Translations under genes and position numbers: made by a program
Source of the DNA: Sinomicrobium soli
GTDB lineage: Bacteria; Bacteroidota; Bacteroidia; Flavobacteriales; Flavobacteriaceae
Direction: 5' to 3'
NCBI RefSeq assembly: GCF_003285545.1
Contig: NZ_QLNV01000015.1
Location: 31,977 to 95,976 of the forward strand
Length of the DNA stretch: 64,000 bases
Shown: one piece after another, positions 18,082 through 27,256 of the stretch
Layout: the number at the start of each line of letters is the position of its first letter
How positions within the stretch are numbered: position 1 is the stretch's first letter
The notes under the pieces: generated by a model
What the model was told of the DNA's origin: nothing
Databases searched by the model: none
What the model saw: the letters and a program-made list of their open reading frames with translations, nothing else

Positions 18082-18879
18082 TTACAAGGATAAAAAGGAA
18101 TAAACAATAACCACGGCCCCTACGATAAGGCAGTATACCGCAAAATAGGTGAGTTTGCTGTTCCGTACCAGCCTGATCATCCAGGTACAGGCGAGCAGTC
18201 CGGAGAAAAAGGCCGCGGCAAAACCTATGGCCAGGGGGGTGATCTGCTCCGGTTCGAAACTTATTTTTCCGGAGAGCAGTTCCCGGGCAATGCTCCCGAA
18301 TATGAGGGGCACTACCATGAGAAAGGAGAAACGTGCGGCTTTGCTCTTGTCGATCCCGAGCAGTACCGAGGCCGAAATGGTGGAGCCGCTCCGGGATATT
18401 CCGGGGAGCATGGCGATGGCCTGGGCTATCCCTATGATAAAGGCATTGCCGTAGGTGACGCTTTTTGAGGTGTCTTTGGCACGGTCTGCAAGGAACAGCA
18501 GTAATGCCGTAATGAGCAGCATAAACCCTACCAGCTGTATGTTCTCTCCGAAAAGCTGCTCGAGGTGTTCCTCGAAAAAAAGGCCGACAAAGACTGCGGG
18601 GATCATGGATATGAGGATCTTGAATGAAAACCGGGTTTCCTCGTTGTCCCTGAACCGGAACAGTCCGCGGAGGATTTCGACCACTTCTTTCCGGAATATC
18701 ACTATGGTACTCAGGGCGGTGGCAAAGTGAAGTACTACGGTAAAGATAAGGCTCTCTTCAGGGATGGAGTTATCGCCGAGCAGGGCCTTTCCTATTTCGA
18801 GATGACCGCTGGAAGAAACGGGCAGGAATTCGGTGAGCCCCTGGATGATCCCCAGGATAATTGCATCAATAATGTCCAT
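18082..18879 (-). CDS. uppP: Undecaprenyl-diphosphatase
   Basis: 265 residues, polytopic membrane protein of the BacA/UppP family. It dephosphorylates undecaprenyl diphosphate to recycle the lipid carrier of peptidoglycan and O-antigen. Both catalytic consensus regions are present: LTEFLPVSSSGHLEIG near residue 15 and LPGISRSGST in the second half. About eight membrane helices. It lies in the conserved ftsX-DUF3098-uppP-(truB) order; the 123-bp gap to DUF3098 contains repeat words. Confidence 0.95.
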   Translation of the reverse strand: MDIIDAIILGIIQGLTEFLPVSSSGHLEIGKALLGDNSIPEESLIFTVVLHFATALSTIVIFRKEVVEILRGLFRFRDNEETRFSFKILISMIPAVFVGLFFEEHLEQLFGENIQLVGFMLLITALLLFLADRAKDTSKSVTYGNAFIIGIAQAIAMLPGISRSGSTISASVLLGIDKSKAARFSFLMVVPLIFGSIARELLSGKISFEPEQITPLAIGFAAAFFSGLLACTWMIRLVRNSKLTYFAVYCLIVGAVVIVYSFLSL

Positions 18880-18931
18880 ATGTCACTGTCGGGTTATGAT
18901 CTTTTATCTGACTAAACGAAGGGGGAAGCGG

Positions 18932-18971
18932 TTTATTGGATGTTAAGTTATTCGGTTATTGGATTAGTGGG
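18932..18971. repeat. TTATTGG/TTAAGTTATTC word repeat
   Basis: The gap between DUF3098 and uppP contains TTATTGG...TTAAGTTATTC...GGTTATTGG. The complement of 58731-58767 carries the same words in the same order (GGGTTATTGG, TTAAGTTATTC). It is probably a decayed shared intergenic sequence. Confidence 0.45.
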
Positions 18972-19002
18972 TCGGTTTTGCCTGAATACGCAATTGACCT
19001 GG

Positions 19003-19266
19003 TTATTCGTTTTTGTCCTTTTTTGTTTTCGGGGACAGCAGGATGGCGTATATCTGCAGGGCAAAACCGATGATGACGAGAGTGGGGGCGACCCTGATCC
19101 TGCGGAAACTGAATATCTCGGGGTTAAAGGTAGTGGGGTCGTCCGTGCCTCCGCCACTCATCAGGATAAATCCCAGAGCTATGAGGGCGAGGCCCGTGAA
19201 CATGATCGTATAATTTTTTTTCCCGAATATGAATTCCTGTTGCGATTGTTTATCTTTTTTATTCAT
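19003..19266 (-). CDS. DUF3098 small membrane protein
   Basis: 87 residues with two membrane helices (about 20-38 and 60-78) separated by a short loop containing SGGGTDDPTTFNPEIFSF, the recognisable DUF3098 signature. Its function is unknown. In flavobacteria it sits between ftsX and uppP, as here (12 bp from ftsX), which suggests a role at the division or cell-wall machinery; this is inference from context only. Confidence 0.88.
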   Translation of the reverse strand: MNKKDKQSQQEFIFGKKNYTIMFTGLALIALGFILMSGGGTDDPTTFNPEIFSFRRIRVAPTLVIIGFALQIYAILLSPKTKKDKNE

Positions 19267-19278
19267 AATGTCGTTTTA

Positions 19279-20157
19279 TTAGTAATACAAGTCGTCCGTA
19301 CGCAGGTTCAGGAACCTCTGGGCGGCGAAATAGGTGCTGATCCAGCTTATGACCGCTCCCATCAGGAATATGCCGGCAAACAGCATCATGAGCAGGGCCG
19401 GGTCCTGCATCAGGCCGAGTTCCGGAAATCTCTGGTCGAAATAATACAGGCATGCGGCCATGGCTGCCACGGCGATGATGGCCCCTATGATACCCAGTTT
19501 AACGCTGGTCCAGATAAACGGCTTCCGTATAAAGCGTTTTGTGGCCCCTACCATCTGCATGGTTTTAATGATAAACCGCTTCGAATAGATGGATAGCCTT
19601 ATGGAGCTGTTGATCAGCAGGACGGCTATGATGGTAAAAGCGCCGCTGGCCAGCAATATCCAGAGGCTTAGCCGTTTGATGTTCCTGTTGAGCAGGGTGA
19701 TAAGAGGGCGGTCGTAGGACACTTCGTCCACGAAGTTCTTTGCTCCTATCTCCCCGGCAATTTCTTCCAGTTTCTGCGCGTCTACAAAATCAGCCTTCAA
19801 CCTGACATCTATGGAGTTCTGCAGGGGGTTGTACCCGAGGAAGTCCATAAAATTCTCTCCCATTTCCTCGCTCTGGGCTTCCGCAGCAGCTTCCTTGGAA
19901 ACGAATGCCACTGATTTGGTATATTCGGCCAGGGCAAGGCTTTTCTGCAATTGTTCGATTTCCGTCTTTTTGGCATCGTCTTTCAGGAAAACGGACACGG
20001 CTACCTGTTCCTTGAAGTGATCGGCCAGTTTTTTGGTGTTGATCACCATCATGCCCAGCATGCCCAGCAGAAATAATACGAGAGATATACTGAGTATGAC
20101 GGAGAAATACGAGGAGATCAGTCTCCGTTTCTGGTATCTTTCAAACGATTTGCTCAT
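19279..20157 (-). CDS. ftsX: Cell-division ABC-like permease FtsX
   Basis: 292 residues. Topology is typical of FtsX: one N-terminal helix (about 20-42), a periplasmic domain (about 45-165) and three C-terminal helices. With the ATPase FtsE it couples divisome activity to activation of peptidoglycan hydrolases. The N-terminal FERYQKRRLISSYFSVI and the C-terminal SWISTYFAAQRFLNL are characteristic. No ftsE lies nearby, which is usual for this phylum. First gene of the ftsX-DUF3098-uppP operon, with a TATATTTG box 31 bases upstream. Confidence 0.92.
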   Translation of the reverse strand: MSKSFERYQKRRLISSYFSVILSISLVLFLLGMLGMMVINTKKLADHFKEQVAVSVFLKDDAKKTEIEQLQKSLALAEYTKSVAFVSKEAAAEAQSEEMGENFMDFLGYNPLQNSIDVRLKADFVDAQKLEEIAGEIGAKNFVDEVSYDRPLITLLNRNIKRLSLWILLASGAFTIIAVLLINSSIRLSIYSKRFIIKTMQMVGATKRFIRKPFIWTSVKLGIIGAIIAVAAMAACLYYFDQRFPELGLMQDPALLMMLFAGIFLMGAVISWISTYFAAQRFLNLRTDDLYY

Positions 20158-20187
20158 GGATTGTTACCTGTTTTTCCGGCTTCCCTG

Positions 20188-20195
20188 CAAATATA
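20188..20195 (-). promoter_or_regulatory. -7 box of the ftsX operon promoter
   Basis: Minus-strand TATATTTG, an exact match to TAnnTTTG, 31 bases before the ftsX start. No TTG at the right distance. Confidence 0.5.
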
Positions 20196-20278
20196 ACGAA
20201 TTCATAATTCGAATCTTGCCTCCGGAAGCCGGATTCATAAAAAAAGCGTATTCATTTGCTGTATTACCTGTTTGTGTT

Positions 20279-23200
20279 TCAGGAGGAAGAGGTTGCTTCT
20301 CCTTGAAATACAAAGGGTTTCAGGGCATTCAGGGCCTTGTCGACAGAAGTGATGCCTTCAAAGGTGAGCAGGAGGCGAAGCCCCATACGGGTGTTCTTTT
20401 CCTTCATTTTGCAGTGTCCCGGCTGTTGTTGTATCAGTTGCATGATATGCCGGAAGGCCTTGCTCTGGTAGAAGCGGCTCTGCTGGTCGGCAATGAAATA
20501 CCCTACCATTTTTCCGTGTTTGAGGATCACTTTTTCCAGTCCCATGGAAGAGGCGATCCACTTGATCCTTACGCTGTCGAGAAGGTCTGTGACCTGTGCA
20601 GGCAACGGGCCGAAGCGGTCTTTCAGGTTTTCTTCGTATTTTCTGAGCTCTTCTTCGTTGTTTACGGTACTGAGCTGGTTGTACAGGTTGAGCCTTTCGG
20701 TAACGTTGTTTACATATTCGTCGGGGAACAGCAGTTCGAAATCGGCATCGATCTGGGTGTCCCTGATATATTCCCGCTCGTCATCGTCCTGCCCGTACAG
20801 CTCGCTGAACTCGTTTTCCTTGAGTTCCTCGATGGCTTCGCTCAGGATTTTCTGGTAGGTATCGAAACCGATGTCGTTGATAAAGCCGCTCTGTTCTCCT
20901 CCCAGCAGGTCCCCGGCTCCCCTTATTTCGAGGTCTTTCATCGCTATGTTGAACCCGCTGCCCAGTTCGGTGAACTGTTCCAACGCCTGTATGCGCTTCC
21001 TGGCATCTTCGGTCATGACGGAATAGGGAGGGGTGATAAAATAGCAAAAAGCCTTTTTATTGCTCCGCCCGACCCGGCCCCTCATCTGGTGAAGGTCGCT
21101 CAGTCCGAAGTTATTGGCATTGTTGATAAAAATGGTGTTGGCATTGGGAACGTCCAGGCCGCTTTCGACAATGGTGGTCGACACCAGTACATCGAATTCA
21201 CCGTTCATAAAGGAAAGCATCAGCTGTTCCAGTTTCCTGCCTTCCATCTGGCCGTGCCCGACAGCTATTTTGGCATCGGGGACCAGCCGTTGTATCATGC
21301 CGGCAATTTCCTTGATATTCTCAATGCGGTTGTGAATAAAGAACACCTGTCCTCCCCGCTGTATTTCATAAGAGACCGCGTCCCGTATTATTTCTTCGCT
21401 GAACTGTATCACATGGCTCTCTATGGGATACCGGTTGGGTGGCGGGGTGGTGATCACCGACAGGTCTCGTGCCGCCATAAGGCTGAACTGCAGGGTTCTC
21501 GGAATGGGAGTGGCCGTCAGGGTAAGTACGTCCACATTTTCTTTCAGGGTCTTGAGCTTGTCTTTTGCAGCTACGCCGAATTTCTGTTCCTCGTCTACTA
21601 TAAGGAGGCCCAGGTCGTGAAAACGCACACTCTTGTTGACCAGCTGGTGTGTGCCGATGATAATATCGGTTTTCCCGGATGCCAGGCGTTCGAGGATGTC
21701 CTTTTTCTCTTTGGCCGTACGGAAGCGGTTGAGGTAATCTACGGTAACCGGCAGGTCTTTCAGCCGTTCGCTGAAGGTTTTGTAATGCTGGAAGGCGAGG
21801 ATGGTGGTAGGCACCAGCACGGCTACCTGTTTGCTGTTGTCTACGGCCTTAAAAGCAGCCCTGATCGCCACTTCTGTCTTCCCGAACCCTACATCCCCGC
21901 ATACGAGCCGGTCCATGGGATGTTCGTTCTCCATATCGTTTTTGACTTCCCGGGTGGCCTTGCTCTGGTCCGGGGTGTCTTCGTAGATAAACGACGCCTC
22001 CAGTTCGTGTTGCAGGTAGCTGTCGGGAGCAAAGGAGAATCCTTGTTTTGTCCGTCTTTTGGCGTATAGCTCGATCAGGCTGAAGGCAATTTCCTTGACC
22101 TTGTTCTTGGTCTTTTTCTTGAGATTTTTCCAGGCATTGCTGCCCAGTTTGTATATTTTGGGAGGCTTTCCGTCCTTGCCGTTGTATTTGGTGATCTTGT
22201 GCAGGGCATGGATGCTTACATAGAGAATATCGCGTTCCCCGTAAATCAGTTTTATGGCTTCCTGCGGCCTGCCTTCCACCTGTATCTTCTGAAGGCCGCC
22301 GAATTTACCTATCCCGTGGTCTATATGGGTAACATAGTCGCCTATCTGCAGGTGGTTCAGTTCCCTGAGGGTAATAGCCTGCTTCTTCGCATAGCCGTTC
22401 CTGAGGGTGAATTTGTGATACCTTTCGAAGATCTGGTGGTCGGTATAGCACACGATCTTCAGGTCGTCGTCGATAAATCCGCGGTATATCGGAAATATGA
22501 CGGTTTTATAGGGAACATCCCCTTCCAGTTCCTCGAAAATGTCGTGAAAGCGGCGGGCCTGTTGTTCACTGCTGCAGAAAATATAATTCTCATATCCGTC
22601 CTCACGGTTCCGGGCAAGGTCTTCGAGGAGCAGGTTGAACTGTTTGTTGAACGAGGGTTGCGGCCGGGTGTGAAAGGTAATGATCTCTTTTGCGTCGGTA
22701 TCTTTCTTTTTAAAAGGAAGGGCCGACAGGTTTTCGGTTTCGGCTACGGCGAACTCGCCGAACTGTTTTTCCAGCAGGCGGGAGGTGCAGAACAGTTCTT
22801 CGGGGGAAGCGTGTTTAACGGTTCCGGACAGGGAGGCAAAGGCTTCTTCCGCCTTTCCGAACAAGTGGTCGATCCTGGAGGTGAACATTCCGCTGTCCTG
22901 GCGGAAGATCACTGTTTTCTGAGGGATATAACGAAGAAAACTCTCCCTGGTCTCGCCCAGTGTCTTTTGTTCCACATTGGGGATAATACTTATTTTTTTC
23001 AGTTTTTTCAGCGAGAGTTGTGTTTCCACATCGAAGGTCCTGATACTGTCTACCTCATCTCCGAAAAATTCTATGCGGTAGGGCTCGTCATTGGAAAACG
23101 AAAAGACATCGATAATCCCTCCACGAACGGAAAATTCCCCCGGTTCGGAAACAAAATCCACGCGCCTGAAATGGTATTCGAAAAGCACTTCATTGACAAA

Positions 23201-23698
23201 ATCGGGAGCTATGTTTTCCCCCGTCTTCATTTTCAGTGTGTTCTGTTCCAGGGTTTTCCGGGTAACGACCTTTTCAAAGAGGGCATCGGGATAGGTAATG
23301 ATGAGAGCAGGTTTCTTTTTGGAGTTTATACGGTTCAGCACCTCGGCCCGGAGCAATACGTTGGCATTGTCTGTCTCCTCGATCTGGTAGGGCCTGCGGT
23401 AGCTGCCGGGATAAAAGAGAACGTTTTCTTCCCCCAGCAGTTGTTCCAGGTCGTTGAGGTAATAGGCAGCTTCTTCCTTATCGTTGAGAATAAGCATATG
23501 GGGAAGTCCGCTTTCCGTAAAGTGCTGTGCCACCGCAAACGACAGCGAAGACCCTACCAGTCCGCCCACATATATTTTTTCCGGTGGCCGGATCGCGGCA
23601 ATAGCGTTCCGCAGTTTTCGCATCTGCGGAGACTGTAAGAGGCCGGGCGCCCCTATGGCTGCCGGGAAAGAAGCTGGCAAGGCCTGGGTATTATTCAC
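20279..23698 (-). CDS. mfd: Transcription-repair coupling factor
   Basis: About 1139 residues. Mfd removes RNA polymerase stalled at lesions and recruits UvrA. Domains in order: a degenerate UvrB-like N-terminal module (GGLVGSSLSFAVA, EEAAYYLNDLE), the RNA-polymerase-interacting domain starting near LQIGDYVTHIDHGIGKF, the helicase motor with Walker A GDVGFGKTE (near 600) and DEEQ box (near 703), the TRG motif region (GRVGRSNKKAF) and the C-terminal TRCF domain. I chose the GTG at 23698 as start; the frame is open to a TTG at 23716, but that codon overlaps a TACCTTTG promoter box. Confidence 0.95.
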   Translation of the reverse strand: MNNTQALPASFPAAIGAPGLLQSPQMRKLRNAIAAIRPPEKIYVGGLVGSSLSFAVAQHFTESGLPHMLILNDKEEAAYYLNDLEQLLGEENVLFYPGSYRRPYQIEETDNANVLLRAEVLNRINSKKKPALIITYPDALFEKVVTRKTLEQNTLKMKTGENIAPDFVNEVLFEYHFRRVDFVSEPGEFSVRGGIIDVFSFSNDEPYRIEFFGDEVDSIRTFDVETQLSLKKLKKISIIPNVEQKTLGETRESFLRYIPQKTVIFRQDSGMFTSRIDHLFGKAEEAFASLSGTVKHASPEELFCTSRLLEKQFGEFAVAETENLSALPFKKKDTDAKEIITFHTRPQPSFNKQFNLLLEDLARNREDGYENYIFCSSEQQARRFHDIFEELEGDVPYKTVIFPIYRGFIDDDLKIVCYTDHQIFERYHKFTLRNGYAKKQAITLRELNHLQIGDYVTHIDHGIGKFGGLQKIQVEGRPQEAIKLIYGERDILYVSIHALHKITKYNGKDGKPPKIYKLGSNAWKNLKKKTKNKVKEIAFSLIELYAKRRTKQGFSFAPDSYLQHELEASFIYEDTPDQSKATREVKNDMENEHPMDRLVCGDVGFGKTEVAIRAAFKAVDNSKQVAVLVPTTILAFQHYKTFSERLKDLPVTVDYLNRFRTAKEKKDILERLASGKTDIIIGTHQLVNKSVRFHDLGLLIVDEEQKFGVAAKDKLKTLKENVDVLTLTATPIPRTLQFSLMAARDLSVITTPPPNRYPIESHVIQFSEEIIRDAVSYEIQRGGQVFFIHNRIENIKEIAGMIQRLVPDAKIAVGHGQMEGRKLEQLMLSFMNGEFDVLVSTTIVESGLDVPNANTIFINNANNFGLSDLHQMRGRVGRSNKKAFCYFITPPYSVMTEDARKRIQALEQFTELGSGFNIAMKDLEIRGAGDLLGGEQSGFINDIGFDTYQKILSEAIEELKENEFSELYGQDDDEREYIRDTQIDADFELLFPDEYVNNVTERLNLYNQLSTVNNEEELRKYEENLKDRFGPLPAQVTDLLDSVRIKWIASSMGLEKVILKHGKMVGYFIADQQSRFYQSKAFRHIMQLIQQQPGHCKMKEKNTRMGLRLLLTFEGITSVDKALNALKPFVFQGEATSSS

Positions 23699-23713
23699 AC
23701 TTAAAATTTTGTG

Positions 23714-23721
23714 CAAAGGTA
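23714..23721 (-). promoter_or_regulatory. -7 box of the mfd promoter
   Basis: Minus-strand TACCTTTG, an exact -7 match, 16 bases before the preferred mfd start at 23698. It supports a very short leader and argues against the TTG at 23716. Confidence 0.45.
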
Positions 23722-23806
23722 ATAAAAACAGTTTTGTGTGAGAAGAAAGATAAAAGTGATGTGACTGAGGTATTTGAAAGCGGGAATTGTATTATTAAAA
23801 CTGTCG

Positions 23807-23838
23807 TTGTACTCGTTTTGGATAAAAATGTATATTTG
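23807..23838 (+). promoter_or_regulatory. Promoter of the TerB-like gene
   Basis: TTG (23807-23809), 21-base spacer, TATATTTG (23831-23838), 34 bases before the ATG at 23873. This supports that ATG rather than an upstream one. Confidence 0.6.
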
Positions 23839-23872
23839 CGACAAATATTCAAAGCGTCAATACTACGTAGAT

Positions 23873-24304
23873 ATGTCAATTTTAGATTTGTATTCCAGTG
23901 CCTTCCTGGAGCGGAACAGAGACCATTTTGCGGCGATCGTCCGCGTGGCTTTATCGGATGGTGACATCAATGCAGCAGAAAAAGCTTTTCTCGACCGCCT
24001 GGCTCATAACCTCAATATTTCCGAGGAAGAGTATGCAGTGATCCTGAAAGATCCTTCCAGGTATCCCATAAATCCCCCGTTTTTCTACGATTCGAGGCTG
24101 GAGCGTCTTTACGATCTCACCCGTATGGTGTATGTAGACCATATCGCGGAGGAGGAAGAGACCGCCATGTTGCACAAGCTGGGAGTAGGGCTGGGTTTCT
24201 CACCGGGTAATGTAAAATATATCGTAGCCAAGGCATACGACCTGGTATCTCACGGAGTGGACCTCGATACTTTCAAGGAAGAGATGAAGCATATGAACCG
24301 GTAG
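23873..24304 (+). CDS. TerB-like helical protein
   Basis: 143 residues from the ATG at 23873 (SILDLYSSAFLERNRDHF). An all-helical protein with the TerB-type pattern: acidic DGDIN...EKAFLDRLA near residue 25-40 and VYVDHIAEEEET in a second half, suggesting a metal-binding or signalling helical bundle. Common as a single gene in flavobacteria; its function is unknown. The frame is open upstream, but those codons overlap the promoter. It is divergent from mfd and convergent with the hybrid kinase. Confidence 0.75.
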   Translation: MSILDLYSSAFLERNRDHFAAIVRVALSDGDINAAEKAFLDRLAHNLNISEEEYAVILKDPSRYPINPPFFYDSRLERLYDLTRMVYVDHIAEEEETAMLHKLGVGLGFSPGNVKYIVAKAYDLVSHGVDLDTFKEEMKHMNR

Positions 24305-24315
24305 GGAGACAGGCT

Positions 24316-25827
24316 TTATTTCAGGAACTTTTTGAGTTTCTTGAGCAATTGTTGTTCTTTAAACGGTTTTTGAAGGATATCGCTGATACCGGCTTTTTTG
24401 TATTTTTTCTTTCCGTCTCCCATCATGCTGCCCGACAGGGCTATTATAGGGGTCCCGGCATATTTCTTTTCAGGGGTGTTCCGGATCACGGTGGCCAGTT
24501 CGTAGCCGGTAACATCGGGGAGGCGGATATCCATGAGAATAAGGTCGTATCGGGTCTCTTCTATCCTGTCCAGGGCCTGGGAGCCGTTCTCTGCGATGTC
24601 GAGAAAGAAGGACCCCTGCGATGCCAGTATCTTCAGTACGATGATCTGGCTGATCTTGTTGTCTTCGATAAGCAGCACATTGTATTTGTTGCGATTGTTG
24701 AACAGGATATTTCCCTCCTCTTCCTGGTTTTTTATTTGCCGGGGCTTGTGATGAAGGGGAAATTTTAACCTGAGATTAAATCGTATGGAAGTCCCTTTCC
24801 CCGGCTCGCTCCCTGCCGAGATATCCCCTTCCATCAGGTTGACCAGGTTTTTGACTATGGCCAGCCCGAGTCCTGTTCCCGGGTATTTACTGTCCTTGTG
24901 TACCTGGGTAAAACTGGTAAAGATATCGTCGATATCTTCTTTGGCGATCCCTATGCCGGTATCGGTGACCTCGAATTGTATGTTGATCTTGTTCGCTCTT
25001 TTATTGTTCAGCCGTACGTACAGGGCTACCTGCCCCTTATCGGTAAATTTAATGGCGTTTTCAATAATATTGGCGAGTACCTGCTTTATCCGGTTCCGGT
25101 CTCCCTCGATATATTGCGGAATATTTTCGTCACGGTGTATGTGAAACTGTAAATTTTTCTGTCTGGCCTTGGTCGAGTAGATGAAATTTATAGATTCCAG
25201 CAGTGCATTGAAGTCGAATATTTCATTGTTTATAAAGAATTTGCCGACCTCGATTTTGGAAAGGTCCAGGATGTCGTTGATCATTATATTGAGATCCTGG
25301 CACAGTGACTTGATGATCTCCACCAGGTCGTATTGTTCGTCTGAAAGCTGGGTTTTCTCGAGCATTTCGGTAAAAGAGAATACCCCTGTAAGCGGGTTTC
25401 TTATCTCGTGGCTGAAATTGGCTATAAAGGTGCGCTTGAACGCCTCCTTTTCCTGCAGGTAGGTGTTCTGGAGGGTGAGGACCTCGGTTTCGATCACCGT
25501 TTCGTTCCGTTTCTGGGCCACGGTCTGGAGCGACTGGTAGTGTTCCGTAAGATCGTGGATAACGATCAGGGGATCCTTGTCTTTGAATGTTCTGCAATCC
25601 ACATCACATATCCTGTCTTTAATGTGCACACAGGAATAGGACAGGTGTTCTCCTGCCCGGTCCGTAAGCGGAAGGATACTTTCGAAGAAGGGGTGAAACC
25701 CGGTGATATCTGTTCCTCTCCGAAGGGGAAACAGGCTGTCGTCCGATTCCGCAACTTTCCCGTTTTTTGTAATGACTACAAACTGTACTTTGGGATAGAG
25801 GTATTGCTTTTTATAGGTTTCGAGCAT
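24316..25827 (-). CDS. Hybrid histidine kinase / response regulator
   Basis: 503 residues from the ATG at 25827, whose A is shared with the TGA of the GTPase gene (TGATG coupling). Residues 1-100 are a PAS-like sensor region with no membrane segment. A short coiled linker follows, then HisKA with the phospho-acceptor in FSHEIRNPLT (His140). The HATPase has N257 (ENAIKF), DTGIGIA (289) and GTGLGLA (317). A C-terminal receiver has DN at 389-390, phospho-Asp433 in LILMDIRLPD and KPF at 487. No DNA-binding output and no transmembrane segment: a soluble kinase feeding its own receiver or a diffusible partner. Last gene of the coiled-coil/Roadblock/GTPase operon. Confidence 0.9.
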   Translation of the reverse strand: MLETYKKQYLYPKVQFVVITKNGKVAESDDSLFPLRRGTDITGFHPFFESILPLTDRAGEHLSYSCVHIKDRICDVDCRTFKDKDPLIVIHDLTEHYQSLQTVAQKRNETVIETEVLTLQNTYLQEKEAFKRTFIANFSHEIRNPLTGVFSFTEMLEKTQLSDEQYDLVEIIKSLCQDLNIMINDILDLSKIEVGKFFINNEIFDFNALLESINFIYSTKARQKNLQFHIHRDENIPQYIEGDRNRIKQVLANIIENAIKFTDKGQVALYVRLNNKRANKINIQFEVTDTGIGIAKEDIDDIFTSFTQVHKDSKYPGTGLGLAIVKNLVNLMEGDISAGSEPGKGTSIRFNLRLKFPLHHKPRQIKNQEEEGNILFNNRNKYNVLLIEDNKISQIIVLKILASQGSFFLDIAENGSQALDRIEETRYDLILMDIRLPDVTGYELATVIRNTPEKKYAGTPIIALSGSMMGDGKKKYKKAGISDILQKPFKEQQLLKKLKKFLK

Positions 25828-26312
25828 CACGACATCATTTTTTTGGTCACGTCTTCAAAAATAAGCTCTACGTTTTTTCCGGTTCTGGCACTGGTAAAGA
25901 AGTCGGCCCGTTTAAAAAGCGGCCTGTTTTCCCTGAGATGGGCAGGGGTTATCAGGTCGTTCTTGTTCCCTACCACGGTTACCGGTACATTGTTGTAATG
26001 GTTCCTGAGGTGGTCCAGGTCGTGTTCGAGGTGTTCGAAAGTAGATCTTCTGGTCGTATCGAAAACATAGATAAAACCATGCGACCCCATGAGGTATGAC
26101 GACCTGGTCGCGGAGATATCTTCGTTGCCCTCTATGTCCCAGATAATGAGATTGACCTGGTTTTCGGGAAGGATCACTTCCTTTTTGAGGATGTGTACTC
26201 CTATGGTAACTTTATAATTGTCTGAAAAGGTATTTTCTACAAAACGCCGTACCAGGGATGTCTTGCCTACTCCAAAATGTCCCAGCAATACGATTTTTTT
26301 AGATACTGTCAT
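25827..26312 (-). CDS. Rab/Ras-like small GTPase
   Basis: 161 residues, a single GTPase domain. G1 is GHFGVGKT (11-18), switch I YKVTIGVHI with Thr36, G3 WDIEGNED (58-65), G4 NKND (116-119), G5 TSARTG (140-145). No lipid-anchor cysteine at the C-terminus, so it should be cytosolic. The residue aligned to the catalytic Gln61 of Ras is Asn63, and the DTAG triad is D-I-E-G, implying slow intrinsic hydrolysis and a need for a GAP. It overlaps the Roadblock-like gene upstream by 14 bases and the kinase downstream by one, so all three are translated together. Resembles bacterial MglA-type or Rab-like GTPases; the pathway is unknown. Confidence 0.88.
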   Translation of the reverse strand: MTVSKKIVLLGHFGVGKTSLVRRFVENTFSDNYKVTIGVHILKKEVILPENQVNLIIWDIEGNEDISATRSSYLMGSHGFIYVFDTTRRSTFEHLEHDLDHLRNHYNNVPVTVVGNKNDLITPAHLRENRPLFKRADFFTSARTGKNVELIFEDVTKKMMS

Positions 26313-27126
26313 CCTTAAAATAGTAGTTTAGTTCGTTAACGATATCTTCTTTGGCGATATCCGGATTATAGATCATCAGGCTCAGAAAGTTTTGGGAAAA
26401 ACTGAAAATGATATCCTGCAGTTTGTTTTTTATCGGGGTATTGTATTGCCCGGAGACCACTACGGCAACGTAATACGAGACAAAGCTCTGTATGTGTATG
26501 TGGTACAGCTCGTATTCTATGAGTTCGAGGTTCTGTCCTTTTCCCCGGAAAGCATCTTCGACAAACGATTTGATGGCCGTGAGCATGCCTGAAAACATTT
26601 CCTTGTCTATGGTTTCCGTCTTGGCGTAATTGCCGAGGAGTATGCCCGAGTTTTTTTCGATCACGAACACCTGTTCCACGGAAGTGTCCCCGAGTTCCGA
26701 CAGTATGAGGTCCTGTTCCCTGACCCCGGTAAACCACGCCTTGAATTTCCGTTTCCAGGCTTTTGCCGAGAAGCTGTTTTCCACCTGTTTGCTCACGCGT
26801 TCGGAGAGCAGTGTTATTTCCTGCAGGACGTATTTCTTTATCATCCTGCCCATAATGGGGTAGAGCGCTTCCACCACCTGTTCCTTGGATTTTTTGATCT
26901 CTGTTTTCAGGGTTTCCGTGATGGTAGGGCCCAGTGTTCCGGGAATTTCGGAAATAAACTCGTCCAGCCTGGTGTCGATGATGGGGTCTACCCTGTCGGC
27001 CAGTTCAGACCGGGTATGCAAGGTCTTTTCCAGTGCCTTCAATCGGTTGGCAATGGTCTCTGCATACTCCCTGTCGTCTGTAAGGAGAATATCTTTGAGG
27101 ATGTTCAGTTTATCGTTCTCGTTCAT
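26299..27126 (-). CDS. Roadblock/LC7-like protein with helical N-terminal domain
   Basis: 275 residues from the ATG at 27126. Residues 1-130 are helical and highly charged (VDPIIDTRLDEFISEIPGTL, VVEALYPIMGRMIKKYV). A short basic linker follows (KAWKRKFKAWFTGVRE). Residues ~145-265 look like a Roadblock/LC7 fold (VFVIEKNSGILLGNY, IHIQSFVSYYVAVVVSGQY). In flavobacteria the same N-terminal region is known fused to OmpA-like domains and labelled cell-envelope biogenesis; here no OmpA domain is present. Roadblock proteins such as MglB act as GAPs or scaffolds for small GTPases, and the next gene encodes one, so it is probably the GTPase's regulator. The Roadblock assignment is by pattern only. Confidence 0.7.
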   Translation of the reverse strand: MNENDKLNILKDILLTDDREYAETIANRLKALEKTLHTRSELADRVDPIIDTRLDEFISEIPGTLGPTITETLKTEIKKSKEQVVEALYPIMGRMIKKYVLQEITLLSERVSKQVENSFSAKAWKRKFKAWFTGVREQDLILSELGDTSVEQVFVIEKNSGILLGNYAKTETIDKEMFSGMLTAIKSFVEDAFRGKGQNLELIEYELYHIHIQSFVSYYVAVVVSGQYNTPIKNKLQDIIFSFSQNFLSLMIYNPDIAKEDIVNELNYYFKDDSI

Positions 27127-27256
27127 CGCTAAAGACAATTGTTCTTACCCGGTTATTTGGCATCTATGGCACTGATAGGAAACAGGTGGGATGTATACGG
27201 GGCATTCCGTGTTTCCCTGAGCGGGGAAGCCTGACCCGGAAGGGGCTTCCGGAATA

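Noticed and set aside
17910..18107. 65-codon open frame on the minus strand between the DUF559 gene and uppP
   Set aside because: It runs through the right hairpin of the DUF559 element and overlaps both neighbours; its translation has no domain and merely reflects the repeat.
20033..22069. 678-codon open frame on the plus strand
   Set aside because: It lies opposite mfd and ftsX, whose motifs are complete; long antisense frames are expected in this codon usage.
22199..23638. 479-codon open frame on the plus strand
   Set aside because: Antisense to the N-terminal half of mfd; no recognisable domain or promoter.
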